Source of the DNA: an uncultured Campylobacter sp.
GTDB taxonomy: Bacteria; Campylobacterota; Campylobacteria; Campylobacterales; Campylobacteraceae
Assembly: GCF_937997405.1 (NCBI RefSeq)
Contig: NZ_CALKTL010000117.1
Coordinates: 1-30,264, forward strand
Reading direction: 5' to 3'
DNA length: 30,264 nt
The notes under the pieces are model-generated. The model did not search any database. It worked only from the letters and a program-made list of their open reading frames with translations, and was not told the DNA's origin. A program made the position numbers and the translations under genes. Within the stretch, counting starts at the first letter, position 1. Every line of letters begins with the position of its first letter. Below, one piece after another: positions 7,314 to 14,470 of the stretch.

Positions 7314-7853
7314 TTAAATTCCAAGCCCCAGCGTCTCTTTAACCACGCGGCAAAAATCCGCCAAAAACCACCCGAGCGCCTTGTAGTAGCTGCTTTTGGC
7401 GTTTATCTGCACGTGCGTAGCAAGCGCGGAAAAGCTAGGAATGATAAATTGCGCCAGATATAGCGTCAAAATTTTATGCGATTTCGCATCCGTGTTTTGC
7501 TTAAAGATCATGGCAAGCAGCGCTAGCATATTGGCTGCGTGAGCACTTTTAAGCTCTGCAAAAGGCTTTTTGAAGCGGCATTTTTCATAAAACAGCTCCA
7601 CTTCGCTTTCGCTTATGAGCTTGAAAAAATCCATCTCAAACGCCTCTTTTAGCGCCTCAAAATCGCGCCCTAGCGCCGCGTAGTCCTCGCCCTGCACCTT
7701 TTGCCAAAGCTCGTGACCGTTTTTGTTCTCGATATTTTTATTTACGATGATCCAGTTTTTGCCCAAGCCGCGCAACTTCTGCTCATCTATCACGCCTTTA
7801 AAATTCGTCGCAAAGATTATGCAGATCACCGAGTATAGCTCGCCTAATTTCAT
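7314..7853 (-). CDS. Helical protein, possibly TorD-like chaperone
   Basis: The protein has 179 residues, is predicted almost wholly helical and cytoplasmic, with no signal peptide. The C-terminal third (LYLAQFIIPSFSALATHV, then SSYYKALGWFLADFCRVVKE) resembles the last helices of the TorD/DmsD redox-enzyme chaperone family, in which a W/I-P-x-F segment is followed by FY and a long helix. That family loads or proofreads molybdoenzymes before Tat export. The resemblance is from memory and by eye, so the assignment is tentative; otherwise it is a conserved hypothetical. The ATG is preceded by AAAGGAAAAAG. It follows dinB by 19 bases and is the last gene of the HIT-ribBA-dinB operon, whose other members do not point to molybdoenzymes. 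Confidence 0.6.
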   Translation of the reverse strand: MKLGELYSVICIIFATNFKGVIDEQKLRGLGKNWIIVNKNIENKNGHELWQKVQGEDYAALGRDFEALKEAFEMDFFKLISESEVELFYEKCRFKKPFAELKSAHAANMLALLAMIFKQNTDAKSHKILTLYLAQFIIPSFSALATHVQINAKSSYYKALGWFLADFCRVVKETLGLGI

Positions 7854-7872
7854 CTTTTTCCTTTAAATTTAA

Positions 7873-9030
7873 TCAAATTTCGCTCGCTTTTTTCAGCTTT
7901 TCGATGCCGAATTTTTCCCAAATCCTGCTTAAAGATCGATCTAAGCTCTGCTGCTTTTTATCGATCTCGCCAAAAAGTAGCGAGCCGCCCGATTTGCCGC
8001 TAAAATTTGAAAGATTTAGCGCCATATGGATTATCTGCGCACCTTTTTTCACGTCGCATAGCCTAAACAGCTCAAGCGCGGTTTCGCTCAGCAAGCTTAA
8101 GCTAAACGCCCTACCCTGGCTGATCTGGTGCGAAAACTCCTCGCGCGATTTATAGCGGATCTTTAGATCATACGTCGTGGGCTTTAGGTCCCTTGCGAGC
8201 ACTTCGCCCGCTAAATGGCGCGCCAAAATTAAAATTTTACGCCGCAGCTCGTCCCGATCGGCGCACGGCGCGAAGCTGCGTCCAAAGCCGATGCTTTTGC
8301 GTTCGCGCTTTGAGACGACCTCGCCCTCATCTTCGCCGCTAAGGGCTGCGAAAATTTTCCTGCCGTTTGCGCCCATCTTTTCAAAAATTTCTCTGTGCCC
8401 TAGCGCGTCGCCGAAGCTTATGATGCCGTATTTGCCGAGCGTTTTTTGCGCCGCCTTGCCGATGCCCGGGAATTTTGCCACAGGCACGGCGGATAGCTCG
8501 CGCGCGATTTGCGATTTTAAAATTTGCCGCACGCCGAAGGGCTTAGCAAGGCTAGTGGCGAGCTTTGCGATCAGTTTTGCTTCGCTAAGCCCGACGCTGC
8601 AAGGAAGGCTAAAGCGGCGCATAATTTCGCTTTGCAAAAACGCGGCAAAGCTCAGCGCGTCCGCGTCGTATGCCGTGCCGCGTAAATTTAGAAAAAACTC
8701 GTCGATGCTAAATTTTTCGATCTCGGGCGTAAAGCTTAGTAAAAACTCATAAATTTCGCGTGAAATTTTTCGGTATTCGCCATGTCTGGCGCGCACCAAA
8801 ATGAGCTGTGGGCACAGAGCAAGCGCCTGTTTTACGGGCTGAGCCGAGTGCACGCCGTCCGCTCTGGCCTCATAGCTCGCGCTTAAAATTACGCTGCCAA
8901 GCTCGCTCTTGCCGCCGAAAATCTCCTCGTCGCCGCCTCCGACGACTGCGATCTTTTTGCCCGCAAGCGCGGGATCGGCAAGCCTCGCTACAGAGACGAA
9001 GAAGCTGTCCAAATCGATGTGAGCTATCAA
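7873..9030 (-). CDS. dinB: Y-family DNA polymerase IV
   Basis: DinB is a non-processive polymerase that copies past damaged bases. The 385-residue frame begins MIAHIDLDSFF, with metal ligands D6 and D8. SASYEARADGV and the second catalytic motif FSIDEFF (D110, E111) follow, then CSVGLSEAKLIAKLAT and the helix-hairpin-helix region KFPGIGKAAQKTLGKYG. The C-terminal little-finger domain covers roughly residues 245-365. Translation begins at TTG 9028-9030, which shares two bases with the ribBA stop codon (TTGA). There is no separate ribosome binding site, so it is probably translated by coupling. No obvious SOS operator lies nearby, and the gene is embedded in a metabolic operon. Confidence 0.93.
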   Translation of the reverse strand: MIAHIDLDSFFVSVARLADPALAGKKIAVVGGGDEEIFGGKSELGSVILSASYEARADGVHSAQPVKQALALCPQLILVRARHGEYRKISREIYEFLLSFTPEIEKFSIDEFFLNLRGTAYDADALSFAAFLQSEIMRRFSLPCSVGLSEAKLIAKLATSLAKPFGVRQILKSQIARELSAVPVAKFPGIGKAAQKTLGKYGIISFGDALGHREIFEKMGANGRKIFAALSGEDEGEVVSKRERKSIGFGRSFAPCADRDELRRKILILARHLAGEVLARDLKPTTYDLKIRYKSREEFSHQISQGRAFSLSLLSETALELFRLCDVKKGAQIIHMALNLSNFSGKSGGSLLFGEIDKKQQSLDRSLSRIWEKFGIEKLKKASEI

Positions 9031-10028
9031 ACTATGTCGATCCCGAATCCGCTAAGCCCCGCGTAGTCTTTCGGCTCGCTCTTGCTTAAAATTTTGATTT
9101 TTCTAACGCCCAGATGTGCTAAAATTTGCGCTCCGATGCCGAAGCTCTTAAAATCGGCGCGATTTTGCGCGGATTTTAGCATCAAAAGCACGCCGCCCTC
9201 TTTGCGCAAAATCTCCAGATCGCGCATGAAATCGTTAAATTTCGTATCGCTTAAAAACTCCAGATCGCTTGAAATTTTATGAAATTTCACATTCGTCTGC
9301 GCGCTCTTTCCCAGCTCGCCGAAAATATATGCGCGGTGCTCGTTGCCCTCGTGATCGCTCACGTCGTAAAATTTCGTCGCCTCGCCGCACAGCATGGCGC
9401 TTTTGGGCTCGCTAAATTTAACGAGGGTTTCGTGTTTTAGGCGGTACTGCACGATCTGCGCGACCGAGATCATATTGATGCCGTGCTGCGCGCAGAATTT
9501 TTCCAGATCGTCCCTGCGCGCCATATCGCCGTCGTCTTTGACGATCTCGCAGATCACGGCGCTTTGCGAAAGCCCAGCCAAGCGGCATAGATCCGTAGAG
9601 CCCTCGGTATGCCCCGTGCGGGCGAGCACGCCGCCGCTTTTGGCGATGAGCGGGAAGATATGCCCAGGGCGGACGAAATCATCCGCGCGAGCGCCTACGC
9701 GCGACATCAGCTCGATCGTCATATTGCGCTCATACGCGCTTACGCCCGTCTTAGCGTCCTTTGCGTCGATCGTGACGGTGAAGGCGGTCTCGTGGCTCGA
9801 AGTGTTTTTATCGACCATCAAGCTTAGATCTAGCTGCTGCGCAATCTGCGGGCTAAGCGCCACGCACAGCACTCCGCGAGCGTGCGTGATCGCAAAATTT
9901 ACCTTCTGTGCGCTGCTAAAGGTGCTCGCAAACACCAAATCGCCCTCATTCTCGCGATCGACGTCATCGACCATAACGAGCATTTTGCCGTTTTTCAGAT
10001 CCTCAATCGCCTGCTCTACGCTGATCAT
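9027..10028 (-). CDS. ribBA: 3,4-dihydroxy-2-butanone 4-phosphate synthase with degenerate GTP cyclohydrolase II domain
   Basis: The N-terminal domain (residues 1 to about 200) converts ribulose 5-phosphate to the four-carbon precursor of riboflavin. It has VDDVDRENEGDLVFA near residue 20, RPGHIFPL and RTGHTEGSTDLCRLAGL. The C-terminal 130 residues follow the GTP cyclohydrolase II fold at the end (GAQILAHLGVRKIKIL, then GLSGFGIDIV) but lack the zinc-ligand cysteine motif GSLRCDC and the catalytic surroundings. It is therefore unlikely to have cyclohydrolase activity. A degenerate RibBA of this sort is known in Helicobacter pylori and other epsilonproteobacteria. AAAGGAG precedes the ATG, which overlaps the HIT stop codon (TAATG). 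A separate ribA would be expected elsewhere. Confidence 0.92.
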   Translation of the reverse strand: MISVEQAIEDLKNGKMLVMVDDVDRENEGDLVFASTFSSAQKVNFAITHARGVLCVALSPQIAQQLDLSLMVDKNTSSHETAFTVTIDAKDAKTGVSAYERNMTIELMSRVGARADDFVRPGHIFPLIAKSGGVLARTGHTEGSTDLCRLAGLSQSAVICEIVKDDGDMARRDDLEKFCAQHGINMISVAQIVQYRLKHETLVKFSEPKSAMLCGEATKFYDVSDHEGNEHRAYIFGELGKSAQTNVKFHKISSDLEFLSDTKFNDFMRDLEILRKEGGVLLMLKSAQNRADFKSFGIGAQILAHLGVRKIKILSKSEPKDYAGLSGFGIDIV

Positions 10029-10525
10029 TATCGCTCCTTTAAATTTAATTCTACAAATGCCGCTTTTAGCTTCTCAAAAAGCGGGGCGAACGAAACGCCG
10101 TTTACGCGGACGTTTGCGATCGTCGTGATGAAATTCGTATCGCGCTGCCACCGCGGTACGAGATGATAGTGCACGTGCTCGGCTATGCCCGCACCCGCGG
10201 CGGCGCCGAGGTTCATGCCGATATTTACGCCGTTTGCGCCCAGCGTGCGCTTTAAAATCCCCACTCCGGCGCGCACGTAGCGGCTCATCTCCGCCCACGC
10301 ATCATCGCTAAGGCACTCGATATTATCGGCGTGCTCGTAGGGTATCACCATAAACGCGCCCGGGCTGTATGGGTAGAGGTTCATCACCCCGAAGCAATGC
10401 CGCGCGCGAAAAAGCACGCCGTTGCGATCGTCGAACGCCGCATCCGCCGCCGCGTCGCAGAATGGACAGCCGCTTCTTTTTTCGGTAAAATACTCGCTTC
10501 GCCAAGGGGCGCAAAGATAATCCAT
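10028..10525 (-). CDS. HIT family hydrolase
   Basis: Histidine-triad proteins hydrolyse or phosphorolyse nucleotide-linked substrates such as AMP derivatives or Ap4A. The triad HVHYHLV sits at about residues 117-123 of the 165-residue form, preceded by GAAAGAGIAEH. Near the N-terminus CPFC (residues 20-23) probably binds zinc with downstream histidines, as in the Ap4A-phosphorylase-like branch. I place the start at ATG 10523-10525 (MDYLCAPWRSEYF), because GGAAAGGAAAAGAG sits just upstream and family members begin MEYLYAPWR. A start eight codons upstream (10549) is possible but less likely. First gene of the operon with ribBA and dinB. In C. jejuni I recall this gene adjacent to trpC; here 965 bases separate them. 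Confidence 0.92.
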   Translation of the reverse strand: MDYLCAPWRSEYFTEKRSGCPFCDAAADAAFDDRNGVLFRARHCFGVMNLYPYSPGAFMVIPYEHADNIECLSDDAWAEMSRYVRAGVGILKRTLGANGVNIGMNLGAAAGAGIAEHVHYHLVPRWQRDTNFITTIANVRVNGVSFAPLFEKLKAAFVELNLKER

Positions 10526-10582
10526 CTCTTTTCCTTTCCGAAATTCCAAAATTCTATGGAATTTTAAAATTTGCGTTTCGCA

Positions 10583-10630
10583 AAATTCTATGAAATTTGG
10601 AATTTAAAACTTCTAAATTTCATAAAATTT
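10583..10630. repeat. Inverted repeat upstream of the HIT operon
   Basis: AAATTCTATGAAATTT (10583-10598) pairs with AAATTTCATAAAATTT (10615-10630) at 15 of 16 positions across a 16-base spacer. A further related copy of the left arm is at about 10550-10566. It may form a cruciform or RNA hairpin in the leader of the HIT operon. Confidence 0.55.
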
Positions 10631-10820
10631 TAAATTTACGTAGCCCGCGCTTGCTCGCACTATGCGGAGCTATGCTCGTGGCAGGCGCGACATGCTTTGC
10701 AATCCCAGACTGCGCGAGGCACTTACTCTGCGCGATATATGTTTGCGGATCGAAAGCCCGTGGCGGACACGCATTTGGCAAATACTCATCGCGCGGCAAA
10801 CATAGCATCTAAGTCCGCAC

Positions 10821-10903
10821 CGTAGCCGTTTGCGCGGCATGCGATAATAAGCTCGCGATGCCAAAGCGTAGCACGTACGCCTACGCGGCATACGATATCA
10901 AAT
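10821..10903. repeat. Direct repeat in gene-free stretch, copy 1
   Basis: This 83-base segment aligns without gaps to 11251-11333 (offset 430), at about 80 percent identity by eye. It includes GCGGCAT near both ends. Not coding in any convincing frame. Confidence 0.6.
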
Positions 10904-11250
10904 CTACGCGGTCGTTTGCGCGGCGCATTATAACAAAACTTTGACGCACTCACAGGCACGGTACGCGGTGCCAAACCTGCGCTGCAATCACCATCGCAAC
11001 ACGCGGTAAAATTTAACGCGGCGCGGTCATAGCATAGCTGCGGCTCAATCGCGGCGTATCGCAGCCGAGGCGACTTAGATCGCGAGCTGTGATTAAATTT
11101 ACGGCGCCGTATATAATCGCCAATACTAGGCTTGCGTAAGCGTACGACATGTAGGGCATTGCGGCAAACTCGCAATCCTAAGCAGTCAAATTCCACAAGC
11201 GCAAACCCGCCTGCGCGAAGCTATACAAAGCGTAAATTTAAACCTCGCTC

Positions 11251-11333
11251 CGTAGCCGCTCGCGCGGCGTGGAATAATAAACTCACGATGCTAAAGCGCA
11301 ACGTGGACTCTTACGCGGCATGCGATATTAGAT
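11251..11333. repeat. Direct repeat in gene-free stretch, copy 2
   Basis: Partner of 10821-10903. Within each copy a shorter word (GCGGCATGCGATA and variants) recurs about 50 bases apart, so the whole may be an eroded tandem array. Confidence 0.6.
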
Positions 11334-11490
11334 CGCGCCACGGCGCCAAATTTAAAGAGCCGTTAAATTTTAAAGTCCGCCGAATTTTACGGATTTTAAA
11401 ATTTACTGCCTTAAAATTTCGCTCCGTTCGCTAAATTTAACCGCTCGCTTCGGGTTTAAGCCTGCGCGATCAAACGAGCCAAATTTAAAT

Positions 11491-12285
11491 TTAGCCACCC
11501 GCGCCGAACTTTATCTCGCGCAGTGCCGCGCCGACGTCATTTTGGCGCATAAAATGCTCTCCGATCAAAAACGCATCGACGCCCGCCTCGTGCAAGCTTA
11601 AAAGCTGCTCGTGCGAGTGCAGACCGCTTTCGGCGACGATGATCTTACCGTTTGGAATTAACGGGATCAGTCGCTCGCTCAGGCTCGTATCGACCTCGAA
11701 AGTCTCTAAATTTCGATGGTTGATGCCGATAATATCGGCGCCTGCAAAGACCACTTTTTTCAAATCGTCCTTATCGTGGATCTCGCACAGCGCCTCAAGT
11801 CCCAGCCTGCGGGCAAACTCGAGCAGCTCTCTTAGCTCCTTGCGCTCAAGCGCTTTGGCGATCAGCAGGATAAAATCCGCGCCGTAAACCAGCGCCTCGA
11901 GAACCTGATAGCGATCTATGATGAAATCCTTGCGCAAAATGGGCGTACGAGTGTAGCGGCGGATCTGCGGGATAAACTCCAAATCGCCTCTGAAATAATG
12001 CGGCTCGGTAAGCACCGAAAAGGCGCTCGCACCTGCATTTTCGTACTCCACGGCAAGGCTTAGCGGCTCAAAATCCTCGCGGATGATCCCCTTGCTTGGG
12101 CTTGCCTTTTTAATCTCGGCGATGATGCGAAGCGGATCTTTCTCATCGCTTCTAAGCGCGCTTATGACGTCGCGCGGCTCGTAGGGATTGGCGCTTAGCG
12201 AGCGGCCGAGCAGATCCTCGGGTAGTCTTTCTTTACGAAGCGCCAGATCCTCGCGAGTGCGTTTTAAAATTTCATCCAAAATCAT
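11491..12285 (-). CDS. trpC: Indole-3-glycerol phosphate synthase
   Basis: TrpC closes the indole ring in tryptophan synthesis, converting carboxyphenylaminodeoxyribulose phosphate to indole-3-glycerol phosphate. The 264-residue TIM barrel has AEIKKASPSKG, SAFSVLTE, ILRKDFIIDRYQ, GINHRNLETFEVD, IVAESGLHS and FLIGEHFM in the expected order. It is not fused to TrpF. It starts 2 bases after the TPR-protein stop, with a weak AAGGCAG binding site, so coupling is likely. It is the last gene of the five-gene operon starting at 16648, isolated from other trp genes. I recall the same isolated setting in C. jejuni. Confidence 0.96.
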   Translation of the reverse strand: MILDEILKRTREDLALRKERLPEDLLGRSLSANPYEPRDVISALRSDEKDPLRIIAEIKKASPSKGIIREDFEPLSLAVEYENAGASAFSVLTEPHYFRGDLEFIPQIRRYTRTPILRKDFIIDRYQVLEALVYGADFILLIAKALERKELRELLEFARRLGLEALCEIHDKDDLKKVVFAGADIIGINHRNLETFEVDTSLSERLIPLIPNGKIIVAESGLHSHEQLLSLHEAGVDAFLIGEHFMRQNDVGAALREIKFGAGG

Positions 12286-12287
12286 CG

Positions 12288-14132
12288 CTACTGCCTTGGC
12301 GTCTGGGTTTTAGAGCCAGCATGCTCTTTCGACGTAGAATTTTGCTCTGGCATAAAATCCTGCCTCGATACGGAATTTTGTCTTGACGAGGCAGAATTCT
12401 GCGCGGCGGAATTTATAGGCGTCGCAAAATTTTCAGAAGCCGCGGAATTTGGTGTCTGGTTTTGAATCGCGGAATTTGCAGACCCGGCAGAATTTTGTGA
12501 AGCGGAGTCTTTTGGCGTTAAATCACGCGTTGCAGCGGAGCTCGGACGTGCGGAATCTAACGCAGAGCTTTCGGGCGCCGTAGATTTTATGGAATTAGGC
12601 GAAGGAGTTTTTATTGCCGGGCTTTGCGGCGCCTGATCTTTCGGCGTGGAGCCTTTTATCGTAGCGGGGTTTTGCGATATAGAATTCTGCGGCGCTACGC
12701 CTATGCCAGCGGCGCACGCATCAATCGCCTCCAAATGCTCTTTGCCTTCGGGGGAATTAAAAAATTCTGCGTCTTTGATCTTAGCCATTTCATTTTTAGC
12801 CTTGTCGCACTCGCCAAGCTTGTAGTATCCCCAAGCAAGCGAGTCCAGATAATACGGCGAGTCGGGGTCTTTTTGTAGAGCGCGGCGGACGAGCTCGATG
12901 CCCTTGCGAACGTCCAAATCGTGATCTATTAAGATGTAGCCGTAGTAGTTTAGGTGCACGGGGTCTTTAAGTTGCGGCGCGATATTTTCAAATTTTGCCA
13001 CTACGCTAGACAGGGTTTTAGCGTCCACGCTTTTGCCCGCGCTTTCATATTCGTAGATCGCCTCGATCGCCAAAAAGTCGTAATTTTTGGTCTTCATAAA
13101 CTCATCGCGTGCCATTTTAATCGCGGTTTTATAGTCTTTTTTATGCGCGTAGGCATCGATTAGAAGCTCGCGCTTGTAGTCGTATTTCTTCAAAAGCTCG
13201 ATTATTTTATCAAAGTCGTTTGAGTAGTAATAAATCGCTATCATATCGTCCAAGAATTTATTATCCCCTTTGGCTTCATACAGCGCTTCATCGATCTTAG
13301 CGACATCCAAATAGCGTTTATTCGTGCGATACACATCAGCTAGCAGCTCGCACGCCATACCCTGGGCGCAGCCGTAGATGCGCCTGTGCGTCTCGATGAT
13401 GCGGATCGCTCCGTCCGAATCATCGAGTTTATTTAGCAGCACGTCGCATAATCTGATGAGATTTTCGTCAGTTTTGTCTAGTTCATAGGCTTTTTCAAAG
13501 TAGGTTTTGGCTAAAGTAAAATTCTCCATCGCATAATATGTCGCCGCTAAGATCGCGTAACTACGCGAAATGGGATCTACGGTGACTAGCTTAAGAGCAG
13601 CAGTATTGGCATTTAGATTATCTTTAATGCCTAAGTAGTAGCCGATCTTTACTCGCAGATACTCGGAGTCTGAGTTTAGGCTTTTTTCGCCGAGCTTTAA
13701 ATAGCGCGCCGTATTTTTACGATCTTTGATCGCAAAAGCAGTCTTTAGCGCTTCTAGCAGATAAACGGACGAGCCCGTTTTATTGTATGCCTTTTCATAT
13801 AAAAACATCGATGCGACGGGATCTTTATGCAGTAGCTCCAAAGCTGTAAGCAAATCGAAATTTAGCTCGGCGTCTTCTTGCGCTCGCATCGCGTGGCTTA
13901 GCTTTTCTTTGGTTATACTTTTAGCGCTTACGCCGCGATTTATCAAGCTCTTTTTAATTGCTTCTTTTGCACCGTTTTTTGTGCCAATGCTGGAATTCTT
14001 ATCAGACGCCTTTTTATCCGTAACGGACTGCTTCGCTGCTGCAGCATTCGTCCCACTTTCCGCACTTAGATACTGCGGTGCTAAAATCATCGCCGCGATT
14101 AAAATTCCGCCAAAAACCTTACCCCGATACAT
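12288..14132 (-). CDS. Exported TPR protein with low-complexity tail
   Basis: The 614-residue protein begins with a signal peptide (MYRGKVFGGILIAAMILAPQ, likely cut after YLSA near residue 24). No lipobox cysteine is seen. Residues about 75-470 form tetratricopeptide-like helical repeats, for example around SYAILAATYYAMENFTLAKT and LDSLAWGYYKLGECDKA. Such repeats bind other proteins, probably in the periplasm. The last 130 residues are low complexity, rich in Ser, Ala, Asn, Gln and Pro, with repeated QNSA-like words encoded by GAATTTT-containing DNA. GGAGGAAGA lies directly before the ATG. It overlaps the upstream Cys-cluster gene by 34 bases. The position matches the TPR gene next to trpC that I remember from C. 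jejuni; the precise role is unknown. Confidence 0.85.
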   Translation of the reverse strand: MYRGKVFGGILIAAMILAPQYLSAESGTNAAAAKQSVTDKKASDKNSSIGTKNGAKEAIKKSLINRGVSAKSITKEKLSHAMRAQEDAELNFDLLTALELLHKDPVASMFLYEKAYNKTGSSVYLLEALKTAFAIKDRKNTARYLKLGEKSLNSDSEYLRVKIGYYLGIKDNLNANTAALKLVTVDPISRSYAILAATYYAMENFTLAKTYFEKAYELDKTDENLIRLCDVLLNKLDDSDGAIRIIETHRRIYGCAQGMACELLADVYRTNKRYLDVAKIDEALYEAKGDNKFLDDMIAIYYYSNDFDKIIELLKKYDYKRELLIDAYAHKKDYKTAIKMARDEFMKTKNYDFLAIEAIYEYESAGKSVDAKTLSSVVAKFENIAPQLKDPVHLNYYGYILIDHDLDVRKGIELVRRALQKDPDSPYYLDSLAWGYYKLGECDKAKNEMAKIKDAEFFNSPEGKEHLEAIDACAAGIGVAPQNSISQNPATIKGSTPKDQAPQSPAIKTPSPNSIKSTAPESSALDSARPSSAATRDLTPKDSASQNSAGSANSAIQNQTPNSAASENFATPINSAAQNSASSRQNSVSRQDFMPEQNSTSKEHAGSKTQTPRQ

Positions 14133-14470
14133 TCTTCCTCCAATTCTTTAGTATGCGTTTTAAAATATTCCCAAAACGGGAAGCTACGGCACTGCTTCGG
14201 ACGCAGCTCGTAAATCCCGCAATTGCGCTGCGCTTCGTCAAAAAATACGCACGCTAAGCCGCCTTCAAAGGGCTTTTCTTTTACGCTAAATTTAGCGCCT
14301 ATTTTTTGTAAATAAATCTCTTTAAGCCTTGCGGGCGAAATTTTAAATTTTGCCGCCAGCGCCGCAATCTCGCTCTCATCTATCCAGATATAGCCACTCT
14401 CTCCAGTGCAGCACTTGCCGCCGCAGCGCTCGCATGCGCTAGCATCGAAGCTGAAGCCAAACTCACTCAT
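14099..14470 (-). CDS. YkgJ-type Cys-cluster (zinc/iron chelating) protein
   Basis: This small cytoplasmic protein of 123 residues belongs to the YkgJ-type cysteine-cluster family. Cysteines lie at 13, 16, 20 and 21 (ACERCGGKCC) and at 74, 84 and 94, the last in RPKQCRSFPFW, which is the family signature. The cluster is thought to hold zinc or an iron-sulfur centre; the biochemical role of the family is not settled. Its start overlaps the methyltransferase end by 8 bases, and its own end overlaps the TPR gene by 34 bases, so all are cotranscribed. Confidence 0.88.
   Translation of the reverse strand: MSEFGFSFDASACERCGGKCCTGESGYIWIDESEIAALAAKFKISPARLKEIYLQKIGAKFSVKEKPFEGGLACVFFDEAQRNCGIYELRPKQCRSFPFWEYFKTHTKELEEECIGVRFLAEF

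Larger units (their letters stand above)
10526..11490. other. Gene-free stretch between the HIT gene and trpC
   Basis: There are open frames of up to 136 codons, but none with a ribosome binding site or recognisable protein. The first 110 bases are AT-rich, with an inverted repeat at 10583-10630. The rest is GC-rich and holds many variants of the word CGCGGCATGCGATA and a longer direct repeat (10821-10903 and 11251-11333). The last 130 bases return to AAATTT-rich DNA next to trpC. No tRNA or small RNA could be identified by eye. Confidence 0.6.

Noticed and set aside
8177..8752. 191-codon open frame on the plus strand
   Set aside because: Antisense shadow of dinB, with no binding site and Ser/Arg/Lys-rich composition.
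9394..10128. 244-codon open frame on the plus strand
   Set aside because: It is antisense to ribBA, which has clear family motifs; its composition (Ser, Arg, Ala) is that of a shadow frame.
10597..11434. Several 60- to 136-codon frames between the HIT gene and trpC
   Set aside because: Frames on both strands overlap, none has a binding site or known motif, and the underlying DNA is a decayed repeat.
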